A DNA stretch of 19,350 bases from positions 1 to 19,350 of the forward strand of contig CANGOK010000025.1 of assembly GCA_947455285.1 (NCBI GenBank). The letters are read 5' to 3'. A model generated the notes under the pieces. The model was not told where the DNA came from. It saw only the letters and a list, made by a program, of their open reading frames with translations, and made no database searches. Source of the stretch: Beijerinckiaceae bacterium (GTDB lineage: Bacteria > Pseudomonadota > Alphaproteobacteria > Rhizobiales > Beijerinckiaceae). Made by a program: the position numbers and the translations under genes. How positions within the stretch are numbered: the stretch's first letter is position 1; each line of letters begins with the position of its first letter. Of this stretch, positions 14,328 through 19,350 are shown piece after piece.

Positions 14328-14402
14328 GGGCGCGTAGCTCAGCGGGAGAGCACTCCCTTCACACGGGAGGGGTCACAGGTTCAATCCCTGTCGCGCCCAC
14401 CA
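14328..14402 (+). tRNA. tRNA-Val (anticodon CAC)
   Basis: The 75-nt gene folds as a full cloverleaf. The acceptor stem is GGGCGCG with CGCGCCC, the D-arm is GCTC..GAGC, and the anticodon stem CTCCC/GGGAG holds the loop TTCACAC (anticodon CAC, reading GUG). The T-arm is ACAGG-TTCAATC-CCTGT, and discriminator A is followed by an encoded CCA. Its 3' half is the likely attachment site of the element that starts directly behind it. Confidence 0.97.
14369..14402 (+). other. probable attachment site (attL side) in the 3' part of tRNA-Val
   Basis: A tyrosine recombinase gene begins about 270 bp past the tRNA 3' end and the composition changes at that point, as is usual when an element has integrated into a tRNA 3' end. 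The exact core cannot be fixed because the matching attR copy is not in the window; I saw no second copy of the T-arm plus acceptor sequence between 14403 and 19350. Confidence 0.55.
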
Positions 14403-14440
14403 TTCCAGACAATGTCTTCCATCTTATAAATCAATGACTT

Positions 14441-14655
14441 AACGCTGCTCGTCAGTTCGCTCTCGCATATATGAAGAGTGCCTGACGCTGTGCCATCGTG
14501 CGAAGTCTGCGAAATAATTATTTTTCCGCAGCAGAAACACTCCGCTCATTGATTTCAACGACATACACACCCTGCCCCAAAATCCCTAGCGTCCTCAACG
14601 CTTGCCCATAACGCTGACATTCCGCAAACATTATGCGGGAGCGTGTTCAACGCTG
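14441..14655 (+). repeat. dispersed AACGCT(G/T) direct repeats before the integrase (arm-site candidates)
   Basis: AACGCTG occurs at 14441-14447, 14610-14616 and 14649-14655. The variant AACGCTT is at 14597-14603 and GACGCTG at 14484-14490, all on the plus strand. Short direct repeats between the core site and int are typical of arm-type sites bound by the integrase N-terminal domain. Chance recurrence of a 7-mer is not excluded. Confidence 0.4.
14507..14531. promoter_or_regulatory. AT-rich palindrome between tRNA-Val and int
   Basis: CTGCG (14507-14511) and CGCAG (14527-14531) flank the perfect 12-bp palindrome AAATAATTATTT (14512-14523). It could be an operator for int, an IHF/accessory site or part of the recombination region. 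Confidence 0.4.
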
Positions 14656-14673
14656 AACAAATTTGAGGGCTGT

Positions 14674-15855
14674 GTGGGGCGTAAGGCTGACGCAAAAACG
14701 ATTGCGGTCATTGAGGGATTGTATCTCAAACGCATCTCCACCTCGCCATACTGGCAAGCCTCCTGCCAACTCAGAAACACCTATCTCCGCAAAAGCACTG
14801 GCACCGCAGACGAGAGGCAAGCCACAATCGCAGCACTGGAGTGGTTCTTCCTACTCAGGCAGAGGGTTGAACTGGGCATCAGGTTTCAACGCATCAGTTT
14901 CAACCTTCTGACTGAGAACTTCCTCAAAACCATCATTGGCGACAACAAGTTCAGGTTCTACAGGGACACGATAGACCGTCATCTCGTGCCCTATTTTGGC
15001 GAGTTGCGGGACATTAGAAAGATCACTGACGGCATGGTCAGCGATTACCTAGTTGAGCGTCGCAATAAGAACCCACGGCAACCACTGCCACAGACACTCA
15101 ACAGAGAAAACACGGTCCTGCGGCAACTGCTCAATTTCGCTGTCATGCAGAAGTGGCTGCCAGAGAAGATCATCGTTCCCTACATCAACCAATCACAGAC
15201 TGTGCGACGACGACGCCACTTCACACCAGAAGAATATGGCAAGCTGATCAAGCAAGCCAAGCACAGGATCAAAGAAGCACAGGCGATCGCCACCAGCAGG
15301 CACACAATCAACAACAGGCGCTTGTTGCTGGACGCCATCATCATAATGGCGAACAGCGGACTGCGTGTTGATGAACTCCACAGAATGACTTGGCGCAACA
15401 TGGATTGGACCAAAGGCGATCTCAAACTGGAATATGTAGGCAAGCGTAAGAGTGCGAGAAAACTTGTGCTGCGCTACAGCGCCATTGCCGCAATAGCCCG
15501 CATCTCTAAACGCAGACAGCAATGGATGACCCAACATGGCGAACCCGCAATCCTCAATCCCAATGAACGCATTATGAGTATGCCCAGCGGAATAGCAGTG
15601 GCGTCATTCAAAAAGATGTTCAGACTATTGCTGGATGAATGTGGCTTTGAATACCAAAACAACAACGAACGCCATTCAATGACCAGCCTGCGCCATACCT
15701 ACGCAACCAGATCATTGACGCAGAAGCACAGGCTTCGTCCCACAATGGAAGCACTGGCGAAGCAGATGGGCACAAGTCCGCGCATGATTGAGATGTATTA
15801 TGGTCACGATGATGTTGAGGATTATAGGGACGAGTTGAGAGGGAAGTTACGCTAA
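14674..15855 (+). CDS. tyrosine recombinase (island integrase)
   Basis: The 393-residue integrase carries out site-specific insertion and excision of the island. The N-terminal half holds an arm-binding-like segment (GLYLKRISTSPYWQAS) and a core-binding helical region (about residues 80-170). The catalytic domain shows the first arginine in NSGLRVDELHRMTW, the lysine in YVGKRKSARKL, the second arginine in TSLRHTYATRS and the nucleophile tyrosine in MIEMYYGHDDV. The usual His three residues before the second Arg is Thr, and the site near MGTSPRMIE has Thr instead of His/Trp; the latter is common in this GTS..YGH subfamily. The start is uncertain. GTG at 14674, with GAGGG upstream, is preferred over the first open start, TTG at 14602, which would cover two of the repeat sites. 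Confidence 0.92.
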   Translation: MGRKADAKTIAVIEGLYLKRISTSPYWQASCQLRNTYLRKSTGTADERQATIAALEWFFLLRQRVELGIRFQRISFNLLTENFLKTIIGDNKFRFYRDTIDRHLVPYFGELRDIRKITDGMVSDYLVERRNKNPRQPLPQTLNRENTVLRQLLNFAVMQKWLPEKIIVPYINQSQTVRRRRHFTPEEYGKLIKQAKHRIKEAQAIATSRHTINNRRLLLDAIIIMANSGLRVDELHRMTWRNMDWTKGDLKLEYVGKRKSARKLVLRYSAIAAIARISKRRQQWMTQHGEPAILNPNERIMSMPSGIAVASFKKMFRLLLDECGFEYQNNNERHSMTSLRHTYATRSLTQKHRLRPTMEALAKQMGTSPRMIEMYYGHDDVEDYRDELRGKLR

Positions 15856-15886
15856 AGCCAAGAATGAGTTGCCTTACAGGTTCCCA

Positions 15887-15916
15887 TTGACAAGAAAGGT
15901 CGTTTATCACGACATT
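15887..15916 (+). promoter_or_regulatory. possible promoter of the IHF-like gene, with a small palindrome
   Basis: A perfect TTGACA (15887-15892) is followed after 18 bp by GACATT (15911-15916), a weak -10 box, 30 nt before the ATG at 15946. The spacer holds the imperfect palindrome TCGTTTATCACGA (15900-15912), which could be an operator. Confidence 0.4.
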
Positions 15917-15945
15917 CCCTAACATCCCCAAACGAGAACAACCAA

Positions 15946-16275
15946 ATGGAACAGGTGGTTAAGTCGCTCAGCGAGCGAAATGTAACTCGCACAGAGTTGG
16001 CGGAAGCCGTTTATGCTGCAGCGTCACTACCTCGCAAGGAAGCCTACGAATTCGTAGATCAAGTGCTGCGGGAAATCGTTGCGGCGTTGGTCAGAGATGG
16101 CGTGGTTAATCTCAGAAATTTTGGCGTGTTTACCGTAAGAGAAACGCCCGAAAGATTGGGGCGCAATCCTACGACTAAACAGGAATATGTCATTTCCCGC
16201 AGGCGAGCGATCTCTTTCAAAGCAGCTCCAGCATTAAAACAAAAAATCAACGCCCGTAATGAACCCATTGATTAA
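15946..16275 (+). CDS. IHF-alpha-like (HU/IHF family) DNA-bending protein
   Basis: The 109-residue protein matches integration host factor alpha. It starts with an HU-type dimerisation part (NVTRTELAEAVYAAASLPRKEA, residues 12-33). Next comes LRNFGVFTVRETPERLGRNP (56-75), whose beta-arm tip includes RNP with the intercalating Pro75. The end is RRRAISFKAAPALKQKI. IHF bends DNA and supports integrase-mediated recombination. A dedicated copy beside the island integrase suggests a role in its own integration or excision, which is inference. Divergence from chromosomal alphaproteobacterial IhfA (for example AAASLPRKEA and TKQEYVI) points to an accessory paralogue. The ribosome-binding site is weak. 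Confidence 0.88.
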   Translation: MEQVVKSLSERNVTRTELAEAVYAAASLPRKEAYEFVDQVLREIVAALVRDGVVNLRNFGVFTVRETPERLGRNPTTKQEYVISRRRAISFKAAPALKQKINARNEPID

Positions 16276-16281
16276 ATGTGG

Positions 16282-16314
16282 TGAGAGGCACAGCCATCAC
16301 AGCCATGCCTCTCA
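16282..16314. terminator. 9-bp inverted repeat between convergent genes
   Basis: TGAGAGGCA (16282-16290) and TGCCTCTCA (16306-16314) form a perfect 9-bp stem with a 15-nt loop, between the ends of the IHF-like gene (16275) and the DUF6641-like gene (16331). The position fits a bidirectional terminator, but neither side has a U tract, so a 3'-end-protecting hairpin or a protein site is also possible. Confidence 0.5.
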
Positions 16315-16330
16315 AAAGCATTGAAGATAT

Positions 16331-16759
16331 TCAAGCAGCCTTCGCACGAGGTTTCTGTCCCGTCTTCTGCGTTGCTGAGATAGCAGCGTCCAACTCCCCA
16401 GCCTCAACTGCTGCGATCACAGCATCAATCGTTTTGACCAGATTGTCTTTGCTGCCAACCGCAATCGCCTGCTTGCCCTTCTCAAGTTCCAATTTCTTGC
16501 TGCCATAATTGACAGTAAGAAAGCACTGTCCAAGCACATCAACATACCACCAACGCTTGATGCGCTTCTGTCGCTCAACAAGATGCTTCGCACCATCCTC
16601 TGCTCGCACCCACTTTTGCCTGAATGCGATATGAGTGGGATCTTCAGCCAGCGCCCGCTGCTGCTGTAATTGCGTCACAAGTTTCGCACGACGCATGACA
16701 ACAGGATCATTGCTGCGCTTTGCAGCTGCGACGAAGTTCAAAGTCTTCAACACGCTCAT
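16331..16759 (-). CDS. DUF6641-like protein of mobile elements
   Basis: The 142-residue soluble protein starts MSVLKTLNFVAAAKRSNDPVV. A basic, helical N-terminal part (RRAKLVTQLQQQRALAE) is followed by an aromatic segment KRWWYVDVLGQCFLTVNYGSKKLEL, then KGKQAIAVGS and a helical C-terminus VIAAVEAGELDAAI. The pattern (pairs of Trp, VxYGxKxLELxKGK, VEAGELDAxI) agrees with what I recall of DUF6641, small proteins of unknown function carried by integrative elements and plasmids. The family name is from memory and needs a profile search. AGGAG six bases before the ATG supports the start. The gene is convergent with the IHF-like gene. Its upstream region has a ten-base G tract and a palindrome. Confidence 0.75.
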   Translation of the reverse strand: MSVLKTLNFVAAAKRSNDPVVMRRAKLVTQLQQQRALAEDPTHIAFRQKWVRAEDGAKHLVERQKRIKRWWYVDVLGQCFLTVNYGSKKLELEKGKQAIAVGSKDNLVKTIDAVIAAVEAGELDAAISATQKTGQKPRAKAA

Positions 16760-16835
16760 TGAGTGCTCCTATCAGTTTCAACTGAAGCAAGCGTGTTGTC
16801 TGTATGCGAGAAGAGCAACCGAAAAGGCAACAATT

Positions 16836-16850
16836 GAACGAAATTTGTTC
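16836..16850. promoter_or_regulatory. imperfect palindrome upstream of the DUF6641-like gene (operator candidate)
   Basis: GAACGAAATTTGTTC is symmetric except at two positions (GAAC-N-AAATT-N-GTTC). It lies between the possible -10 box and the start codon at 16759. The half ATTTGTTC (16843-16850) recurs inverted as GAACAAAT at 16920-16927, on the other side of the possible promoter. Confidence 0.4.
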
Positions 16851-16874
16851 CCCGATTGTTCGAAAAATACACCA

Positions 16875-16904
16875 TATATAGCCCCCCCCCCGCAAACAGC
16901 ACAA
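16875..16904 (-). promoter_or_regulatory. possible promoter with a ten-G tract in its spacer
   Basis: On the minus strand TTGTGC (16899-16904) and TATATA (16875-16880) are 18 bp apart. Ten of the spacer bases are an unbroken G run (16882-16891 as C on the plus strand). Length changes in such a run alter -35/-10 spacing, the classical form of phase-variable promoters. The leader to the DUF6641-like start would be about 110 nt. The -35 match is only three of six. Confidence 0.4.
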
Positions 16905-17015
16905 CAGGTTGTAAAAAACGAACAAATCAGCACCATAAAGATAAACGCTATCAGCGATTGAGATGGCGTGACGCCTATGTGAAAATCACCAAAACGAGTT
17001 GCGGGAGTGAGTAAC

Positions 17016-17225
17016 GTGGCAACGAAGAAGACTTCAAAGGTCGTGGCAGACCAGATAACAAAGACGCCAAGCCCAAAAGAAAAGCTCAATATCAAGACCA
17101 AGCGCAAGGATGACGAATGGTATGAAACCGCATTCAAGCGGTTCTCCATCTCACTCAATCGCACCAATCAGCAGCGTGATCCTCTTGCGACATTGATGCC
17201 GCCAATCAAGTCAGGGCTCCAGTAG
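17016..17225 (+). CDS. small lysine-rich hydrophilic protein, unknown
   Basis: The 69-residue product begins with a Lys/Thr-rich, probably disordered part (ATKKTSKVVADQITKTPSP, then KEKLNIKTKRKDDEW). It continues into a more ordered end (YETAFKRFSISLN, then RDPLATLMPPI). The GTG at 17016 has GGGAG 8 nt upstream (17003-17007); another GTG at 17007 would overlap that site and is less likely. The opposite strand here reads as a hydrophobic frame of 129 codons, but it has no ribosome-binding site, and this frame is preferred. No family is recognised; small basic proteins of this sort are common in mobile elements. Confidence 0.55.
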   Translation: MATKKTSKVVADQITKTPSPKEKLNIKTKRKDDEWYETAFKRFSISLNRTNQQRDPLATLMPPIKSGLQ

Positions 17226-17421
17226 TAGCATACCCTGACTACATCAATATACTGCTTTCGGTTGGATCAAAGAGCAACCTTAATGACTGCTGATTTGGCG
17301 AAATTTCAGGTTGACGCACTGATAATAAGAACAACAATGAGCAATGTAGTCATGTGCTACTATGTATAATCGTGACTGATTAAGCGAGCCTGATTGAGGA
17401 CTGAAACAGGGCGTGAAAGCG
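17226..17421. other. non-coding gap with a consensus -10 box
   Basis: No convincing gene is seen. TATAAT occurs at 17365-17370, 52 nt before the small membrane ORF at 17422, but no good -35 box lies at 16-18 bp. A TTGACG is at 17311-17316, too far up. A 28-codon frame from 17283 lacks a ribosome-binding site. Confidence 0.35.
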
Positions 17422-17517
17422 ATGCTTGATTTTGAATTCTTATTCTACTTAGTCAACGCAGTCGCAGTCGTATCCATCTGCGTCTTTGTATACATTTCCC
17501 TGCCAGACCGCCGCTGA
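17422..17517 (+). CDS. 31-aa single-pass membrane peptide, putative
   Basis: ATG at 17422 opens 31 codons ending at TGA 17515-17517. The peptide has a short acidic start (MLDFEF), about 20 uninterrupted hydrophobic residues (from LFYLVNAVAVV through VYISL) and a basic end PDRR. This is the layout of a small inner-membrane protein with its N-terminus outside. An in-frame GTG at 17413 would add three residues. The ribosome-binding site is weak, and a TATAAT box lies 52 nt upstream. The end PDRR after a helix is a sensible stop-transfer signal. It could be a regulatory membrane peptide or a toxin-like small protein; no family is recognised. Confidence 0.45.
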   Translation: MLDFEFLFYLVNAVAVVSICVFVYISLPDRR

Positions 17518-17566
17518 GTGGTGAGCATCAATTTTAAGGGATAAGCACTGCACCAGCGAGTACACT

Positions 17567-17626
17567 GCTACATGCGTAGCGGGCTGCTATTGCAACCCCA
17601 CTATGCGGGCTTCGTAGGGGCAATAC
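17567..17626. other. hairpin-rich spacer after the small membrane ORF
   Basis: The spacer holds CTAC-ATGC-GTAG and CCCCAC...GTAGGGG (a 6-bp stem with one bulged A), with GCGGGCT present twice. It lies between the convergent ends of the 31-aa ORF and the small gene at 17639, where a terminator would be expected, but no U tract follows. Confidence 0.3.
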
Positions 17627-17638
17627 AAAGCAAATGCT

Positions 17639-17824
17639 TCAAGCACCCTTGTTAAGCAACTCACTCTGAGATTTCTGCGCCTGCGCCAAACGCTCCCTCG
17701 CCTTGCTGACTTTCAATGCTTGCTTGCGCTTACGCAGATCATCAGCCTGACGCTTGACGGCATCTGCTTCAGCATCGCTTGGAGCAATTGGTTTGATCGT
17801 TGGCACGACCTCAATGATCTTCAC
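17639..17824 (-). CDS. small basic helical protein, translationally overlapped with its neighbour
   Basis: The 61-residue product (start MKIIEVVPTIKPIAPSDAEA) has a short N-terminal part. The rest is one long Ala/Lys/Arg/Gln-rich helix (VKRQADDLRKRKQALKVSKA, then ERLAQAQKSQSELL), probably a coiled coil. The start is GTG at 17824, inside the end of the upstream gene on the same strand; the 14-bp overlap suggests coupled translation. No family is recognised. Similar short IxxVxPTxxxxP-plus-helix proteins occur in alphaproteobacterial integrative elements, but this is an impression only. Confidence 0.6.
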   Translation of the reverse strand: MKIIEVVPTIKPIAPSDAEADAVKRQADDLRKRKQALKVSKARERLAQAQKSQSELLNKGA

Positions 17825-18113
17825 GGTTTATTCTCGCTCTATCATTGATCACAGCTAATAATAGCGCACTTAATGCGTTGGCGTGTGGTCGCATCTTCTT
17901 TGGCAAATCACCTTTAGCAAGTTCACGCAGGCGAGTTGCCAGCATATATGCGGCATGTGTGCTGATCCTTTGATCTCTAGCTTTGGCTGCTGAGAACCAA
18001 GTGGTCCTGCGTCCGCATAATGTGCTGAATTCATACTGGTTGGAGATAAGACCCATGTCACGACAGGTCTGGTAGATGTTTTGGAGAAATGGAGCGTGTT
18101 GTTTTGTCATCAT
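17811..18113 (-). CDS. DUF6626-like small protein, helix-turn-helix-like
   Basis: The 100-residue protein has the pattern IYQTCRDMGLISNQYEFSTLCGRRTTWFSAAKARDQ, then HAAYMLATRLRELAKG. A helix with L(I/V)SNQxEFS, a G-R-xx-(S/T)(W/Y) turn and a second helical part resemble what I recall of DUF6626, a short family found in integrative elements. The arrangement is similar to XRE-type DNA-binding domains, so a regulator is possible. Two adjacent ATG codons (18113 and 18110) could both start it; no clear ribosome-binding site is seen. It is transcribed ahead of, and overlaps, the 61-residue gene. The family name is from memory. Confidence 0.65.
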   Translation of the reverse strand: MMTKQHAPFLQNIYQTCRDMGLISNQYEFSTLCGRRTTWFSAAKARDQRISTHAAYMLATRLRELAKGDLPKKMRPHANALSALLLAVINDRARINREDH

Positions 18114-18242
18114 GTATTTATGACTGAAATCAGAAATCTGCTGTTTTCAAAGCGCCGTGCTAAATAGACATGTGACTGGATGTGAAGCAGAAAGCACACT
18201 CATTCACATAAATTGCTGAAGCCCAGCATTCGGGCAAATTTT

Positions 18243-18431
18243 ATGAATGCGGCTAAACGACGGAGAAGTCGGGATGTAGAGGTTGTGCTCTATGGTCATG
18301 CGGACAGCAACGCAAGCGGATGTCATAAGTCACTGATGGTGATGAAGACTGTTCCACATCGTTTAGCAGAGGATGCGAAGACTGGCATTGTGGTTTGGTG
18401 TTGTGAAAAATCAATTGTAAAAATGGGCTGA
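18243..18431 (+). CDS. doubtful 62-aa ORF
   Basis: An ATG at 18243 opens 62 codons. The product has a basic start (MNAAKRRRSRD), then DVEVVLYGHAD, and near the end KTGIVVWCCEKSIVKMG. The alternation of hydrophobic and charged residues looks protein-like, but there is no ribosome-binding site. The opposite strand is also open over the same stretch, and no family is recognised. A decayed or spurious frame is just as likely. Confidence 0.3.
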   Translation: MNAAKRRRSRDVEVVLYGHADSNASGCHKSLMVMKTVPHRLAEDAKTGIVVWCCEKSIVKMG

Positions 18432-18940
18432 CAGATCGCTGATGCTGAAAGGCATTAAACAACACCTAAAACAAACAGAAGCGATACTGATCGCACTTGG
18501 GGTATGACGACGGTAACCCCACATCAATGACATTCAGTGGTAGTGTAAGTCCAATAGGCTACTGAACGAGATGGGCAGGCATTTAGCGTAAAAGGGAGGC
18601 AATCGTAACAGCCCCTTTCCCAGAAATGGGTTGCGAACAGATTGGACGGGATACGAACTCAACGAAAAGTTCCATTTCATGCGATGACTGGTGACAGTCG
18701 TCGTATAGGCATAAATCTAACGAAAGGTTCAATCAAAAAGTTATCTAATCAACATCCATACATTAGCAATGCTAGCTATACGAACTGAAGAAAAAGCTGC
18801 TGAGTTTGAGAAGTGAGTGCTAACGAACTGATCAAACGAAAGTAGCAACCTACGCGAAGCGTGGGTTCAATAAGACCTTCAAATACAGTCAAGCAGTTCT
18901 CCAAAAACATGCTTTGAGGAGTTTTGAATTAAAAGGGATC
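18432..18940 (+). ncRNA. gene-free block with many inverted repeats; possible structured RNA
   Basis: No ORF with support is present in about 500 bp. Perfect or near-perfect stems include GCGAT/ATCGC (18481-18494), TGGGGT/ACCCCA (18498-18521), a long-range GTCCAAT/ATTGGAC (18549-18555 with 18641-18647), GAACT/AGTTC (18655-18672), GCGATGACT/AGTCGTCGT (18681-18704) and CCTACGC/GCGTGGG (18849-18865). The long-range pair encloses AAAGGG/CCCTTT (18591-18618) directly followed by CCCA-GAAA-TGGG (18619-18630) with a GNRA loop. A short stem CTCC..GGAG followed by TTTT (18899-18925) could be its terminator. No known RNA family was recognised. AACGAAA recurs at 18661, 18719 and 18835, which may also mean protein-binding repeats. 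Confidence 0.4.
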
Positions 18941-18956
18941 TGTTCATCATTGAACA
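18941..18956 (-). terminator. possible terminator of the right-edge gene
   Basis: TGTTCA-TCAT-TGAACA is a perfect 6-bp hairpin just past the stop of the minus-strand gene at 18962. On that strand it is followed after GATCCC by TTTT; the run is short and offset, so the termination call is weak. Confidence 0.35.
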
Positions 18957-18961
18957 AAAAA

Positions 18962-19333
18962 TTAATCTTCGTCTTCCTTTTCTTTGAACACGGGAAACTT
19001 CCCAAGCACAACATGACGGATCAATATCTCACTGCCTTTAAGGTATCGCCTCATCTTGTTCGCTTTGAGCATTTTGCTCATGCGAGTATCGCCGTCTCCA
19101 CCAGCATCCGCTGCTATTCCAGCCAAATCAGCCAGTTCATGTAAAGTGACATTAGGATGTTCTTTGTGGGCGCGATGAGCGAGCCAATGTTGATGTAATG
19201 AAGTTAGAACGGGCTTGGATGCGACCTGATAGCGAGCACGACTTTCTTTGTATTGAGCACGACCAATCTGCTTGAATGCGGGTAGAAGCAATTCTCTCAA
19301 CTCAGAGACTGTCCTTTGAAGATCGCCCTCCAT
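18962..19333 (-). CDS. unrecognised soluble protein at the right edge, possibly incomplete
   Basis: From the ATG at 19333 the product has 123 residues. The reading frame stays open to the window edge at 19350 (a TTG lies at 19348), so the true start may lie outside. The protein is helical and charged: TVSELRELLLPAFKQIG, a basic SRARYQVASKPVLTSLHQHW, LHELADLAGIAADAGGDG, then KANKMRRYLKG and the acidic end KEKEDED. The piece NVTLHELADLAGIAAD resembles a small winged-helix or HTH-like element, but I do not recognise a family. No ribosome-binding site is seen before the ATG at 19333, which favours an upstream start. Confidence 0.6.
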   Translation of the reverse strand: MEGDLQRTVSELRELLLPAFKQIGRAQYKESRARYQVASKPVLTSLHQHWLAHRAHKEHPNVTLHELADLAGIAADAGGDGDTRMSKMLKANKMRRYLKGSEILIRHVVLGKFPVFKEKEDED

Positions 19334-19350
19334 TGGAATTGAGATCAACA

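Larger units (their letters stand above)
14403..19350. mobile_element. left end of an integrated genomic island (ICE/IME-like), right end outside the window
   Basis: Starting behind tRNA-Val the DNA is visibly less GC-rich, coding is sparse and genes are short. The content is a tyrosine integrase, an IHF-like protein, and small accessory proteins of types common in integrative elements. No relaxase, type IV secretion, phage structural, toxin or defence gene was recognised in this part, so the kind of element stays open. Confidence 0.75.

Noticed and set aside
14602..14673. TTG at 14602 as the integrase start
   Set aside because: No SD, and the added 24 residues cover repeat sites and do not look like an integrase N-terminus; the GTG at 14674 has GAGGG upstream.
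16778..17167. Hydrophobic 129-codon minus-strand frame (possible membrane protein)
   Set aside because: It runs through the ten-G tract and the putative promoter, lacks a ribosome-binding site, and lies opposite a frame with a good SD at 17003-17007. Not fully excluded.
17283..17369. 28-codon ORF from ATG 17283
   Set aside because: No ribosome-binding site, no recognisable design, and its end coincides with the TATAAT box.
18253..18465. 70-codon minus-strand frame
   Set aside because: Composition unlike a protein (Ser/His/Pro/Gln-rich), no SD, opposite another doubtful frame.
14403..19350. Second att copy, CRISPR array, transposase or defence genes in the island
   Set aside because: Read through on both strands; no repeat of the tRNA 3' end, no regularly spaced repeats and no such protein motifs were seen.

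Overview
The window comes from a high-GC alphaproteobacterium, most likely of the order Hyphomicrobiales (Rhizobiales), perhaps Beijerinckiaceae or Methylocystaceae. The support is a DUF2865 protein (a family I associate with that order), the cluster rpiA / DUF2059 gene / gor with gph divergent from it, a class II DAHP synthase, and GC-rich codon use up to about position 14230. The order is a recognition-based inference, not a database result.

Positions 1-14402 are an ordinary chromosomal backbone. On the minus strand lie the 5' end of cysS (1-60, cut by the window edge), an EamA/DMT exporter, a second-type glutamyl-tRNA synthetase (gltX), an AAHS-type MFS aromatic acid transporter, glutamine-dependent NAD+ synthetase (nadE), a LigB/DODA-type extradiol dioxygenase, diacylglycerol kinase (dgkA), class II DAHP synthase, glutathione reductase (gor), a secreted DUF2059 protein and ribose-5-phosphate isomerase (rpiA). 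On the plus strand lie a small four-cysteine secreted protein, the DUF2865 protein, phosphoglycolate phosphatase (gph) and tRNA-Val(CAC). Between the MFS gene and nadE is a separate small plus-strand unit. It has a ribosome-binding site complementary over 14 nt to the 16S rRNA tail, a 25-codon ORF, and a strong intrinsic terminator.

From 14403 to the right edge the base composition drops and gene density falls. A tyrosine recombinase gene starts just behind the 3' end of tRNA-Val and points away from it, the usual layout of an integrated genomic island or ICE. Only the left end is present; I saw no second copy of the tRNA 3' end. After the integrase come an IHF-alpha-like DNA-bending protein, a DUF6641-like protein whose upstream region has a ten-G tract between possible -35 and -10 boxes, a small lysine-rich protein, a 31-codon single-membrane-segment ORF, a translationally overlapping pair of small genes (DUF6626-like plus a basic helical protein), a doubtful 62-aa ORF, and an unrecognised gene at the right edge. 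About 500 bp (18432-18940) has no convincing gene but many inverted repeats that could fold into a branched RNA.

The best candidates for something undescribed are the extended-SD small ORF unit (5909-6077), the structured non-coding block in the island (18481-18921), the G-tract promoter (16875-16904), and the palindromic elements before rpiA and gltX. No defence system, CRISPR array, conjugation gene or insertion sequence was recognised.
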